A stretch of 35,943 nucleotides of DNA from Acidobacteriota bacterium (GCA_018606725.1 JAGYID010000021.1:1-35943), one strand, 5' to 3'. Numbered from the stretch's first letter, positions 1 through 9,569 are shown. Notes: generated by a model not told the origin, from the sequence alone. A program made the numbers and translations.

Positions 1-111
1 GCGGCCGTCGGCGGCCTGGCCGACGACATCGAACTTCTCGCGCTCCAGGAGACCCTTCATGCCCTGGAGAAAGATCGGGTGGTCGTCGGCGAGGAGGACT
101 CGAGTTGACAT
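1..111 (-). CDS. Response regulator receiver domain, NarL/LuxR-type (N-terminal fragment, truncated by window edge)
   Basis: Reverse complement from the ATG at 111 reads MSTRVLLADDHPIFLQGMKGLLEREKFDVVGQAADGR, a canonical receiver N-terminus with the DDHP acidic motif. Not in the ORF track because it runs off the window. Confidence 0.85.
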   Translation of the reverse strand, partial: MSTRVLLADDHPIFLQGMKGLLEREKFDVVGQAADGR

Positions 112-373
112 GATCAATCCTCCAGAGATCTGAGCATCAACAATTCCGTACCCTCTTCTTGACTTCCAGACTCAGTGAATTAAGTTCCTGCGGCAGTGCG
201 AGAAGATTCTCGGGGCGCCGATCGGTCGTCGACGCCATGCCACGGAACGCGCTCATTGCAATGGGTTTGATGATAACACCGCGATGTCGCGAATCGATGG
301 CGGACACGGCGCCGGGGCGATGATTGGAATCCCTCGGGGATTTCGGCAATCGAGGGGCGGAAAATCCTTACAG

Positions 374-396
374 CCTGTCAGGATGTCCCTGACAGG
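374..396. promoter_or_regulatory. Perfect inverted repeat CCTGTCAGG-ATGTC-CCTGACAGG, putative enhancer/operator (copy A)
   Basis: 9-bp arms, 5-bp spacer, read directly. Core TGTCAGG-N5-CCTGACA is repeated at 32821-32839. Lies about 165 bp upstream of a sigma-54-like promoter. Confidence 0.7.
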
Positions 397-561
397 AGAC
401 GCAGTGACGCCAGAGTGGCACGATCGGTCCAGCCGCGATCGTCCACCTAAAAATTCCGGTTGTTCTTGAGGCAATTGACTGCACCCTCCCTCCCAACATC
501 TGGCGCGGAAGTCCCTGTTTCGCATAGAGATCCGGACACCGGCACGGCACGTCTCCCCGAA

Positions 562-577
562 TGGCACATCACTTGCT
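562..577 (+). promoter_or_regulatory. Putative sigma-54 (RpoN) -24/-12 promoter
   Basis: TGGCACATCACTTGCT: GG-N10-GC spacing with TGGCAC and TTGCT matches the sigma-54 consensus. Located about 110 bp upstream of the ATG at 684. Confidence 0.7.
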
Positions 578-683
578 GCTATAGGCCACTTCCCCTGGCG
601 GTTCGTCTCTCCAAAGAGCAGGAGAGCCCCGCCGGAAGTCGCGGCCTCGAGCCGCGATTCCGTGGGGACAGCGGAGGAACTTG

Positions 684-3617
684 ATGACGTGGTTCAGCCT
701 CGGCCCGACCACCGCACACAGGCCCCGTTTCGTTCGCAGTGCAATTCTGATCACCGTCTTCGCGACCATCGCCTTCGGTTCACCCCGGCCTCAGTTTGCC
801 CAGAGCGCCACCGATCCGGGGCTGCCGAACTCTCCGGGCGGCTTCATCGAGAAGACCAACAGCACGGCTGTGCGGCCGCTTCTGACCTCGACGCAGATCC
901 TGTCCCTGCTCCCCGCGCGCGGGGCCTTCGTCTTCCCGCCCCCTTACAACACCCAGGCGGTGCGGATCACCAATGGCACGGACTGCGGCGGGTCGGATTG
1001 CGTGGTTTCCGTCGGGTACTCGTACTGGCGCAACATGAACAACTCGGCCGGGAGCGAAACCCTGCTGATGTTCCTCGGGCTGGACCGTGCCCGCGGCGGA
1101 GGCGGTCCCACGCTGTTCAGCTATAACAAGGTCACTGACGCAGTCAGCGTGGTGGGACCGCTGTTCGATGCCGCGAGTCCCTTCTCCTGGTCCGCGGGGG
1201 AAGGCTGGTACTTCAGCGCGACCCTGCCCACGGCCCTGTATCTGAACAGCGGAGCGTCGCTGATGCGCTACGACGTCGTGTCCCATCAGATGCAGACGGT
1301 CTTTGACGCCGCCCCCCAGTACGGGAGCGACAAGTACATCTGGCAGGTCCACTCCAGCAACGACGACCGGGTCCACTCCGCCACGCTCCGGTCATCGGCC
1401 ACCTACGAAATGCTGGGATGCCTGGCGTACCGCGAGGACACCAGGCAATTCTCTTTCTTTCCCAAGCAGGGCGACTTCGACGAGTGCCAGATCGACAAAA
1501 GCGGTCGCTGGCTGGTGATCAAGGAAAACGTCGACGGTCTCTACGGCGAGGACAACCGGATCATCGATCTGCAGACGGGAGTGGAGACGGTCCTGCTCGA
1601 CCAGAACGGCGCCGCCGGTCATTCGGACAGCGGCTATGGAGTCATGGTCTATTCGGACAACTGGAACAGCCTGCCTGGCGCGATCCGCGTCTTCGAATTC
1701 GGCACGGACCAGCTCCGGGCGCCGCTGGTCTACAACAACACGGACTGGTCGGTGGCGGCGCCGGGCCACGTCAGCTACGCCAACGCGAAGGCCACAACAC
1801 CGCTCGGGCAGCAGTACGCGTGCGGCAGCGGCGCCAACAGGATCAACTCCAACCGCGCCAACGAAATCCTCTGCTTCCGCCTGGACACGTCCCTGGACGT
1901 CCTGGTGGTGGCGCCGGTGATGACCAACCTCGATGCCTCCGGTGGAGGCGACGACTACGCGAAGCTGCCCAAGGGGAACCTCGACCCGACGGGCCGGTAC
2001 TTCATCTGGACGACCAACATGGGCGGCAGCCGGCAGGACGCCTTCGTCGTCAAGGTCCCCTCGCAGCTACTCGTCAGTTCGTCCGCCGCCGACACGACCC
2101 CACCCGTTCTCTCCTCGGTCAGCGTCTCGCAGGTGACCTCCGGCGGCGCTTCGATCAGCTGGACCACCGGCGAAGCGAGCGACTCGCAGGTCGAGTACGG
2201 CACCACCACCGCCTACGGAAGCGTCACCTCGCTCGATCCGACGCCCGTTCTCTCGCACACGCAGACGCCGAGCGGCCTGACGGCGGGCACGCTGTACCAC
2301 GGCCGGGCCCGATCGCGCGATGCGGCGGGCAACCTGGCCGTCTCGGGGGATTTCACCTTCACGACCGCCGCCCTGGCGGCGCCGCCGCCGTCCGCCGGCC
2401 CGGTCGGCTACTGGATGCTCGATGAGTCGTCGGGTTCGCTCGCCGCCGACTCGTCAGGCAACGGCGGCACCGGCACGCTCCTGAACGACCCGCTCCACGT
2501 TCCCGGCCGCCTGGGCGCAGCCCTGTCCTTCAACGGCGTGGACGAAAGCGTCAACGTGCCCCACGCGGCCGTGCTCGATGCGTATCCGCTCACGGTTTCG
2601 CTCTGGGTGAACACGACGGCCGGCACTCTGAGCGGCCTGGTCAACAAGTACCTCCCGGGTTCGCGCAGCGGCTACCAGGTGTTCACCAGCGGGGGCAGCC
2701 TGTGCGCGTGGTATTTCAGGGACGCAGCGAACTACGTCTGGGACGGCAGCGGCTGCACGCTCGCGACGCCCGGGTTCAACGATGGCCAGTGGCATCACGT
2801 GGCCTTCCTCGTGGATGCCTCCGGCGGGGGCTTGTTCGTCGACGGCACGCTGCGGGCATCACAGCCCTGGACCGGGACGCCCGGCGCAACGACCACGACG
2901 CAGAACCTGAGCCTCGCGCAGTATCCGGGGACTGCGTCCCCCTGTCTCCCGGGCCAGCTTGATGACGTCCGCATCTACAACCGGGCCCTCAGCGCGAGCG
3001 ACGTGTCGTCTCTGTTCAACATCGCGCCCGTTCTCGATACGACGCCCCCGATCATCTCGCTGGTGTCGGCCGCGGGGCTGTCGTCCACCGGCGCGATCAT
3101 CACGTGGACGACGAGCGAGCCGGGCGACTCGCAGGTCGAGTACGGCACCACCACCGCCTACGGAAGCGTCACCTCGCCCGATCCGGCACTCGTGCTTTCG
3201 CACGCGCAGACGCCGAGCGGCCTGGCGGCGGGGACCCTGTACCACTACCGCGTTCGATCGCGCGATGCGGCGGGCAATCTCGCCGTCTCGGGGGATCTCA
3301 CCTTCACGACCGTCGCGCCGGCGCCCGTCCTCGACACGACGCCCCCGGTCATCTCGCTGGTGTCGGCCGCGATCGCGACGGGCGGCGATGAGATCATCAA
3401 ATGGACGACGAATGAGCCAAGCGACACTCAGGTCGAGTACGGCACCACCACCGCCTACGGCTCCATCACGACGACGAACGCGACCCTGGTGGTGTCCCAT
3501 TCGCGAATTCTCACCGGCCTGACGCGGTACACCATCTACCACTACAGGGTCCGATCCCGTGACCAGGCCGGCAACCTCGCCGTCTCAAGGGATTTCACCT
3601 TCACGAAGCTGTGGTAA
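684..3617 (+). CDS. Secreted multidomain protein: N-terminal propeller-like region, FN3-like repeat, LamG/concanavalin-like domain, two further FN3-like repeats
   Basis: 977-aa ORF with ATG after GGAGGAA. Signal-peptide-like N-terminus (SAILITVFATIAFGSPRPQFAQS). Three DTTPPVISLVSA...DSQVEYGTTTAYGS...YRVRSRDAAGNLAVSGDFTFT repeats. LamG-like GYWMLDESSG...QWHHVAFLVD...GQLDDVRIYNRALS. Confidence 0.85.
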   Translation: MTWFSLGPTTAHRPRFVRSAILITVFATIAFGSPRPQFAQSATDPGLPNSPGGFIEKTNSTAVRPLLTSTQILSLLPARGAFVFPPPYNTQAVRITNGTDCGGSDCVVSVGYSYWRNMNNSAGSETLLMFLGLDRARGGGGPTLFSYNKVTDAVSVVGPLFDAASPFSWSAGEGWYFSATLPTALYLNSGASLMRYDVVSHQMQTVFDAAPQYGSDKYIWQVHSSNDDRVHSATLRSSATYEMLGCLAYREDTRQFSFFPKQGDFDECQIDKSGRWLVIKENVDGLYGEDNRIIDLQTGVETVLLDQNGAAGHSDSGYGVMVYSDNWNSLPGAIRVFEFGTDQLRAPLVYNNTDWSVAAPGHVSYANAKATTPLGQQYACGSGANRINSNRANEILCFRLDTSLDVLVVAPVMTNLDASGGGDDYAKLPKGNLDPTGRYFIWTTNMGGSRQDAFVVKVPSQLLVSSSAADTTPPVLSSVSVSQVTSGGASISWTTGEASDSQVEYGTTTAYGSVTSLDPTPVLSHTQTPSGLTAGTLYHGRARSRDAAGNLAVSGDFTFTTAALAAPPPSAGPVGYWMLDESSGSLAADSSGNGGTGTLLNDPLHVPGRLGAALSFNGVDESVNVPHAAVLDAYPLTVSLWVNTTAGTLSGLVNKYLPGSRSGYQVFTSGGSLCAWYFRDAANYVWDGSGCTLATPGFNDGQWHHVAFLVDASGGGLFVDGTLRASQPWTGTPGATTTTQNLSLAQYPGTASPCLPGQLDDVRIYNRALSASDVSSLFNIAPVLDTTPPIISLVSAAGLSSTGAIITWTTSEPGDSQVEYGTTTAYGSVTSPDPALVLSHAQTPSGLAAGTLYHYRVRSRDAAGNLAVSGDLTFTTVAPAPVLDTTPPVISLVSAAIATGGDEIIKWTTNEPSDTQVEYGTTTAYGSITTTNATLVVSHSRILTGLTRYTIYHYRVRSRDQAGNLAVSRDFTFTKLW
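2179..2232 (+). repeat. 54-bp exact direct repeat (copy 1), within FN3-like module 1
   Basis: gcgactcgcaggtcgagtacggcaccaccaccgcctacggaagcgtcacctcgc is identical to 3124-3177. Confidence 0.9.
3124..3177 (+). repeat. 54-bp exact direct repeat (copy 2), within FN3-like module 2
   Basis: Identical to 2179-2232; offset 945 bp (315 codons, in frame). Confidence 0.9.
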
Positions 3618-3678
3618 GGCGCCCGACCTGCACTGTCGTTCTCGCGAACGCGGCCGCCCCGCGGCGCGGGCACGCCGT

Positions 3679-4824
3679 TCATGCCGACGCCTTGTCCCAG
3701 GTCACCCGCTGACGTGAAGCGAGGAATCTGAAAGCCCCGGCAAGAGCGGCGCCGTTCACCAGACAGAATGTGTACGGCAGGCTGAACAGCGGGAGGACCC
3801 TCCCCCTGCCGCGCAGCAGCCCTCCGAGGAAGGCGCTGGCGTAGAAGGTCACCTGCGCCAGGAGGGCCAGGAGATAGCCGGGCCGGCCGATCAGGAACAC
3901 GTTCGAGGCAAACGCCGCGAGGAGCAGGGCGGGTCCCAGCAGACGCAGGCCCTTGTGTGAAACCGTCTGAAGCCACAGTGGGTTGCCCAGCGGGTTCAAC
4001 AGCCACTTCTCCCGGAAGAGAAGCTGAAAATTCCCCGCCAGGGTGCGCGCCTTCCGACCGAACTCCTCCCTCGCCGTCGCCGGGGCGCGATCGAAGGCGC
4101 GCGCCGCCGGCTCGAAGAGCACGCGGTACCCGCGCCGGGCGATCAGCATGGGGATCAGGACGTCGTCCAGGATGGTGTCTTCGGGCAGCGGCGGAAAGAG
4201 AGTGCGGCGAATCGCGTAGATCGCCCCGGTCGCGCCCACCGTGGAGCCGACCCGGCTTTCGCAATGGCGCACGAAGCTTTCGTATCGCCGGTAGGCGCCC
4301 ACGCCCTGGCCCACGGCCGTGCCCCGTCCGTCGTCGGTCAGGATCAAGTCCCCGCTCACCGCGCCCGCCTCGGGGTCGGCGAAGTGGGCGACGAGCGCCC
4401 GAACGGCTCCGGGATCGAAGCGCTGCCTGGCGTCCGCCAGCACCACGATGTCGCCCCGCGATCGCGGCACGATCTCGTTGAGGACCGCCGGTTTCCCTCG
4501 CCGCGCCGCGAACGCGATCACCCGCATACCCGCCTGCGCGCCGGCCCGCGCCCTCACCGCGGTGCCGTCGGTCGATCCGTCGGAGACGATCAGGATCTCC
4601 AGGGATTCCTTGGGGTAGTCGAGGGACCTCAGATTTTCGATCCGCGCCCCGATTCGCTCCGCCTCATTGTGGGCCACGATGACGATCGTCACCGTCGGCA
4701 GGATCGCGCGCCGGACATTCGGACGCGGTCGGAGCAGGGCCCACGCGCCGATCAGGGCCGGGTACCCCGCGTAGGCATACACCAGCAGGATGAGCGAGGT
4801 CCAGAAGATCACCGCGGTGGTCAT
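3679..4824 (-). CDS. Family 2 glycosyltransferase, membrane-associated
   Basis: MTTAVIFWTSLILLVYAYAGYPALIGAWAL...PTVTIVIVAHNEAERIGARIENLRSLDYP...EILIVSDGSTDGT...VLADARQRFDPGAVRAL; TM segments at both ends. Confidence 0.88.
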   Translation of the reverse strand: MTTAVIFWTSLILLVYAYAGYPALIGAWALLRPRPNVRRAILPTVTIVIVAHNEAERIGARIENLRSLDYPKESLEILIVSDGSTDGTAVRARAGAQAGMRVIAFAARRGKPAVLNEIVPRSRGDIVVLADARQRFDPGAVRALVAHFADPEAGAVSGDLILTDDGRGTAVGQGVGAYRRYESFVRHCESRVGSTVGATGAIYAIRRTLFPPLPEDTILDDVLIPMLIARRGYRVLFEPAARAFDRAPATAREEFGRKARTLAGNFQLLFREKWLLNPLGNPLWLQTVSHKGLRLLGPALLLAAFASNVFLIGRPGYLLALLAQVTFYASAFLGGLLRGRGRVLPLFSLPYTFCLVNGAALAGAFRFLASRQRVTWDKASA

Positions 4825-6041
4825 GATGGAGAGCCCGACATCGCGTCCTGCCCTCGGGAGATGTGCCGCTCGATTTCCGCCACCCTCGTCTCCCAGCTCT
4901 CGGATTCCATCGCCAGGGCGCGCGTCCGGTCCAGATCCGGGGACCGCTCGCCGAGGGCCGTCGTGAGGGCCCGGATGAAGTCGGTCGCGCCGTCGGCGAG
5001 GTGCACGAACGGTCGGTAGCGCGCCACTTCGGGCATGGGAGTGGACACGACCGGGAGACCGGCGGCCAGGTACTCGCGCAGCTTGAGGGGATTGGCCCGC
5101 AGAGTCAGATCGCTGGTCCGGAAAGGAATGATCCCCACGTCGAATCCGCGGCAGTATGCCGGCAGGAGACCATAAGGCTTTTGTCCGAGCAGGTGGACGT
5201 TTGGCAGACCGCGGACGGCGCCGACGCCGGTCGCCTGCTTCCCCACGAGGACGAACGACCAGCGCGGACGCGCCAAGGCGATGGCGCGCACCAGATCGAG
5301 ATCCACCCAGTCCGCCAGAAGACCGAAGAACCCGATGACGGGGCGCGGGAGATCGCGCAGATCGGCGGGCGTCTCGAGCCCCGCGTGCAGCGCCCTGGCG
5401 AAATGGCCGACATCCACGCCGTGCGTCACGAAGCGGGTGTTCGGGTTGATCGCGCGCCGATCGGCGCACAGACTCTCGGACGAGGTCAGCACCAGGTCGG
5501 CGCGCCGGACCAGGTCGCGCTCCATGCGGGCGATCGTCTCGCGCGACACTCCGGAAAAGGCAGAGTACTCGTCCACGCAGTGATAGATCACCAGGCGCTC
5601 CTTGAGGCGGCCCAGCAGCCGGCCGACGTTCGGCAGGAAGCTCCAGAGAATCGGATCCTGAAGCGCGTGCTGCCGGCACAGGCGGCGCAGCGTGGCGGCC
5701 AGGATGACCGCATTGATGCGGTCGGCCAGGCCCCATCCGGGCAGCGGGACCACCAGCGGGTTGGCGACGAAGATGTTCGGCTCGACCTCCCGGCAACCCC
5801 GCAGGCCCTTCGCCAGCTTGTCGAGAATCCTCCGGAGGTCCCGGCCCGAAGCGGCCGGCCGGCGCATGCCGATCGAGTTCACCCACAGGACGCGGTTTCT
5901 CCGGGCGAGGATCCTCATGATGTGCGTCTTGCTGGTCGGATCGCCGCCCCAGTCGTGGGCAAAGCAGATGATCGACGCGCCCTCGAGGACCGGCTGCTCC
6001 TCGGGGGGCCGCAGGGCCGCGTGGGTGCCGGCGGTCGTCAT
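4821..6041 (-). CDS. Glycosyltransferase (GT4/GT1-like)
   Basis: MTTAGTHAALRPPEEQPVLEGASIICFAHDWGGDPTSKTHIMRILARRNRVLWVNSIG...NPLKLREYLAAGLPVVSTPMPEVARY. ATGA overlap with the next gene. Confidence 0.82.
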   Translation of the reverse strand: MTTAGTHAALRPPEEQPVLEGASIICFAHDWGGDPTSKTHIMRILARRNRVLWVNSIGMRRPAASGRDLRRILDKLAKGLRGCREVEPNIFVANPLVVPLPGWGLADRINAVILAATLRRLCRQHALQDPILWSFLPNVGRLLGRLKERLVIYHCVDEYSAFSGVSRETIARMERDLVRRADLVLTSSESLCADRRAINPNTRFVTHGVDVGHFARALHAGLETPADLRDLPRPVIGFFGLLADWVDLDLVRAIALARPRWSFVLVGKQATGVGAVRGLPNVHLLGQKPYGLLPAYCRGFDVGIIPFRTSDLTLRANPLKLREYLAAGLPVVSTPMPEVARYRPFVHLADGATDFIRALTTALGERSPDLDRTRALAMESESWETRVAEIERHISRGQDAMSGSPS

Positions 6042-7147
6042 TGGCCCTGCGCGATCTTCGCCGCCGAGGCGTCCGTGCCGTCGCCGCGCAGTCCGGCGTA
6101 GACCCTGGCCGGGTTGCTGGGGTCTATCGCCAGGGCGACCGGCAACAGCAGGCCGAGCCCGGCGGTCGTCGCCGTCCATGACTTGCCGCCGTCGGTGCTC
6201 TTGAAAACCCCCTGACCGGCGGCGGCGGAATAGATCGTCGACGGGCTCCTGGGATCGATCGCCAGGGCGCCCACCGAGACGCTGCCCAGGCCGGCGTTCG
6301 CCGCCGTCCAGGTCGATCCGCCGTCGGCGCTCCTGAAGACGCCTCCCCCGCTCGTGCCGGCGTAGACGACCGAGGTCCCCGAGGGATCGATGGCGAGAGA
6401 GCTCACGTCGTAATACCGACCCGTGGGACTGATGATGCTTCCACTGACGAAGTTCCAATTGAGACCGCCATCGACGCTCTTGTAGACCCCGCCGCCCCGG
6501 GGCGTGGCGTGGAAGACGCCGGCGTAGAGCGTGGTGGGGGTCGCCGGGTCGACGGCCAGCGACGTCACGTAGTCACCGCCGACGGTGGAATAGGTCCAGG
6601 TGTCACCGCCATCGACGCTCTTGGCGACCCAGACGGCGTCGGCCGCGTAGTGCGTGGTGGAGACGACGGGGTCGATGATCACGGAGCGGAACACGGGGTC
6701 GGGCAGTCTGGGGCCGACCGCGCTCCAACTTGCCCCGCCATTGCTGCTCTTGAACAGACCGCCCGCCGTCGCGGCATGGAGCATGGACGGCGCCGACCGG
6801 TTGATCCCGAGCGCGTTGATGGCAAGGCTCCTCAGTCCGGCGTTCCTGGCCGACCAGGTTTCTCCCCGGTCCGTGCTCTTGAAGATGCCGCTGGCTTCCG
6901 TCCCGGCATAGAGGGTGGACGGGTCCGCCGGATCGATGGCAAGAGCGCTGACCCCGAGCGAGCCCAGGCCGATGGCCTTCCAGGTCGTCCCGCCGTCATC
7001 GCTCCGGTACAGACTGGCATGGCCCGGGATGGCTTGCAGGCTCATGACGAGCGCGGGCCGGTCGTCGATCACTGGCGGAGGACCGCCCGCGCCTGCTGCC
7101 TGCAGCGCGAGGACGACGACAATCCCGGACTTCCATTGATGCAGCAT
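6038..7147 (-). CDS. Secreted BNR/sortilin-like repeat beta-propeller protein
   Basis: Signal-like MLHQWKSGIVVVLALQAAGAGG, then repeated ...TLYAGT..GGVFKSTDGGxTWxAxNAGL...ALAIDPxxPxTxYA units. Confidence 0.85.
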   Translation of the reverse strand: MLHQWKSGIVVVLALQAAGAGGPPPVIDDRPALVMSLQAIPGHASLYRSDDGGTTWKAIGLGSLGVSALAIDPADPSTLYAGTEASGIFKSTDRGETWSARNAGLRSLAINALGINRSAPSMLHAATAGGLFKSSNGGASWSAVGPRLPDPVFRSVIIDPVVSTTHYAADAVWVAKSVDGGDTWTYSTVGGDYVTSLAVDPATPTTLYAGVFHATPRGGGVYKSVDGGLNWNFVSGSIISPTGRYYDVSSLAIDPSGTSVVYAGTSGGGVFRSADGGSTWTAANAGLGSVSVGALAIDPRSPSTIYSAAAGQGVFKSTDGGKSWTATTAGLGLLLPVALAIDPSNPARVYAGLRGDGTDASAAKIAQGQ

Positions 7148-7173
7148 CACTGCCTTTCTAGGCGCGGAGGAAA

Positions 7174-9090
7174 TCAGGCGCCGGGGCTCACTGTGATGGA
7201 CTGCGGCTCCTGACCATCGAGGAAGATCCGCTGCCAGATCTCGAGATTCACCAGGAGCCACAGGCGGCTGCCATGGTCGGCGGCACCGGCGTGGTGCTCC
7301 AGGGCCAGGCTCCTGAGGATGGCGGGGTCGAACAGGTTGCGCCGGAGCGTCCGCGGGGAGAGCACGAACTCCTGGACCACGGACCACCATCCTTCCCGGA
7401 TCCATTTGCCGAACGGCACCGGGAATCCCATCTTGCGGCGCTCGAGGATCGCACGCGGCACGACATCTTTCAGCGCCGCCCGCAGCACCGCCTTGGTTCG
7501 CCAGCCGCGCAGCTTGAAGCGCGCCGGCAGCGCCGTGACCTGCTCCACCAGCGGGTGGTCCAGGTACGGCACCCTGCTTTCGAGGGACGTCGCCATGCTC
7601 ATCTGGTCCTGCTTCATCAGCAGCTCGACGAGGTAGGTCTGCATGTCGGCGCGCCCGATCCGGTCGAGCGTCTCGCCCCCGGCCTCGTCGAACAAGCGCA
7701 GGACGTCACCGTACGGATCCCGGGCGGCGGGTTGCGTCCCGTTCAACAGGAGGTGGCTCTGCAGGAACTGCGGGAAGACGGCGAAGTTCTCGCAGAACAG
7801 CTCGCGGGGACCGGGATCGAGCCCAAGGAAGGTGCGCTCGGCGTAACGGCGCACCATCCGGGGCAGCCCCTTCACGATCCGGCTGGTGTGCCCCCGCAGG
7901 GACGAGGGGACCAGGCGCCAGTAGATCTCTCCGAGCCGCTCGTTCCACGCGGTGACTCGATAGCGGTTGTATCCGAGGAAGAGCTCGTCCGCCCCTTCGC
8001 CGCTCAGCACCACCTTGACGTGCCGGCTGGCGAGCCGGGACACGGCGTGCAGCGGCACGCTCGAGTCGAAGGCGATCGGCTCGTCCTCGTGCCAGACGAG
8101 CCGCGGCAGGTCGGCGAAGAACTCTCCCGCGCCGAGCACAATCTCGCGGTGCACGGCGCCCGCCGCCCGCGCCGCCAGGCGCGCGAAGGCGAGCTCGTTC
8201 GCCTCCACCTCGTCGAAGCCGACCGCGAAGGTCTGGATCGGCTCCTGGACCATGCGCGCCATGAGGACGGCCAGCCCGGTCGAGTCGAGCCCGCCCGACA
8301 GGAACAGTCCCAGCGGGACGTCGCTCATGAGGTGGCTGCGCACGGCGTCCTCCAGCCCGGCGCGCACTTTCACGGCCTGCTGCTCGAGGGTGCTGCCGAC
8401 GGGCTCGGCGGGATCCGGCAGGCGCCACCAGCGCCGCTGCTTGATCCCGGACCCCGGCGACCACGACAGCAGCCGACCCGGCAGAAGCTTGCGCACGCCG
8501 CGGAAGAAGGTCTCTTCGCCGGCGACGAAGCGCGAGGCGAGGAACTCCGGGAGAATCTCCTGGTTGAGGACCGGCTTGATCGGACCCGCGGCCAGGATCG
8601 CCTTGATCTCCGAGGCGAAAATCAGCTCGTCTTCGGTCAGCGCGTAGTACAGCGGCTTGATGCCCAGCCGATCGCGCGCCAGCAGGAGCCGGCCCCGCTT
8701 GCGGTCCCACAGGGCGAAGGCGAACATGCCGCGCAGCGACTCGACGCAGCGGTCCTCGTCCTCTTCGTAGAGATGAAGGATCGTCTCGTTGTCGCTGCGC
8801 GTCCTGTACCGATGCCCCAGGCTTTCGAGCTTCGGCCGGAGCTCCGGGTGGTTGTAAATCTCGCCGTTGCAGACGATCCAGGCGCTCTGGTCCTCGTTCG
8901 CCATCGGCTGCTGGCCGCCCTTCGGGTCGACGATCGCGAGCCGCCGATGACCGAGGCCGATCGGACCCTCGACGAGCAGTCCTTCCCCGTCCGGGCCGCG
9001 GTGGCGGAGCGCCTCCCGCATCCGCTTGAGGCGTTCCTCTTCCACGCCCTTGCCAGGATGGAGCTTCAGGATGCCGACGATGCCGCACAT
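7174..9090 (-). CDS. asnB: Asparagine synthase (glutamine-hydrolysing)-like amidotransferase
   Basis: 638 aa. MCGIVGILK N-terminal nucleophile domain, RHRGPDGEG, NGEIYNH, FALWDRKRGRLLLARDRLGIKPLYY, SGGLDS PP-loop. Confidence 0.93.
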   Translation of the reverse strand: MCGIVGILKLHPGKGVEEERLKRMREALRHRGPDGEGLLVEGPIGLGHRRLAIVDPKGGQQPMANEDQSAWIVCNGEIYNHPELRPKLESLGHRYRTRSDNETILHLYEEDEDRCVESLRGMFAFALWDRKRGRLLLARDRLGIKPLYYALTEDELIFASEIKAILAAGPIKPVLNQEILPEFLASRFVAGEETFFRGVRKLLPGRLLSWSPGSGIKQRRWWRLPDPAEPVGSTLEQQAVKVRAGLEDAVRSHLMSDVPLGLFLSGGLDSTGLAVLMARMVQEPIQTFAVGFDEVEANELAFARLAARAAGAVHREIVLGAGEFFADLPRLVWHEDEPIAFDSSVPLHAVSRLASRHVKVVLSGEGADELFLGYNRYRVTAWNERLGEIYWRLVPSSLRGHTSRIVKGLPRMVRRYAERTFLGLDPGPRELFCENFAVFPQFLQSHLLLNGTQPAARDPYGDVLRLFDEAGGETLDRIGRADMQTYLVELLMKQDQMSMATSLESRVPYLDHPLVEQVTALPARFKLRGWRTKAVLRAALKDVVPRAILERRKMGFPVPFGKWIREGWWSVVQEFVLSPRTLRRNLFDPAILRSLALEHHAGAADHGSRLWLLVNLEIWQRIFLDGQEPQSITVSPGA

Positions 9091-9152
9091 GAATGGTCTC
9101 GAGAGATTGGAGGTGCCGGACGGCGTGACTGTGGCCTGCGGCGTTATCGAAC

Positions 9153-9353
9153 TTAACCGCAGCAGCCATGGCCGCTCTTCGGCGGCTTCGCGGACTTGCC
9201 CAGGTATTGCTCCGGACTAAGATCGAACTGGGTTTTGCACTTGGAGCCACAGAAATAGAGCGTCTGCCCTTTGTACTCGGTTCGTCCAGCGGCGGCGGCC
9301 GTCTCGATATCCATGCCGCACACCGGGTCTGTCACAACTGTGGTGCTCTTCAT
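9153..9353 (-). CDS. YHS-domain protein (66 aa)
   Basis: MKSTTVVTDPVCGMDIETAAAAGRTEYKGQTLYFCGSKCKTQFDLSPEQYLG: DPVCGM and YFC..KC YHS hallmarks. SD AAGGAGGGG before the ATG. Confidence 0.9.
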   Translation of the reverse strand: MKSTTVVTDPVCGMDIETAAAAGRTEYKGQTLYFCGSKCKTQFDLSPEQYLGKSAKPPKSGHGCCG

Positions 9354-9370
9354 GATCACCCCTCCTTGAA

Positions 9371-9484
9371 TTACTTCTTGAACTGCTTGTTGATGACCAC
9401 GACGAGCAGGATCACGACCACGACAACGACCACAGTCCAAAGCCACATACTGCCGCCCATCCATCCGTCCATTTGGTTCATCAT
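9371..9484 (-). CDS. 37-aa single-pass membrane peptide
   Basis: Reverse complement gives MMNQMDGWMGGSMWLWTVVVVVVVILLVVVINKQFKK*. SD-like AAGGA 5 nt before the ATG. Below the size cutoff of the ORF track. Confidence 0.65.
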   Translation of the reverse strand: MMNQMDGWMGGSMWLWTVVVVVVVILLVVVINKQFKK

Positions 9485-9569
9485 GGAAATCCTTACGGTG
9501 ACGCTGCGGCCGGTCCACCACCGGCCAATTCAGCGCGAGAGAGGCCCGGTCTTGAGGGACCGGACGCGG

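Noticed and set aside
415-431. Second sigma-54-like promoter at TGGCACGATCGGTCC
   Set aside because: The -24 box matches but the -12 position reads GTCC with no GC at the required spacing.
3618-3678. Possible bidirectional terminator between the convergent genes ending at 3617 and 3679
   Set aside because: Only short GC-rich stems (for example GCCGC-CCC-GCGGC) with no T-tract; not enough for an intrinsic terminator call.
7273-9156. 627-aa plus-strand ORF opposite AsnB
   Set aside because: Shadow ORF in GC-rich DNA: composition dominated by Arg/Gly/Pro/Glu/His with no recognisable motif, and the opposite strand encodes an intact AsnB.
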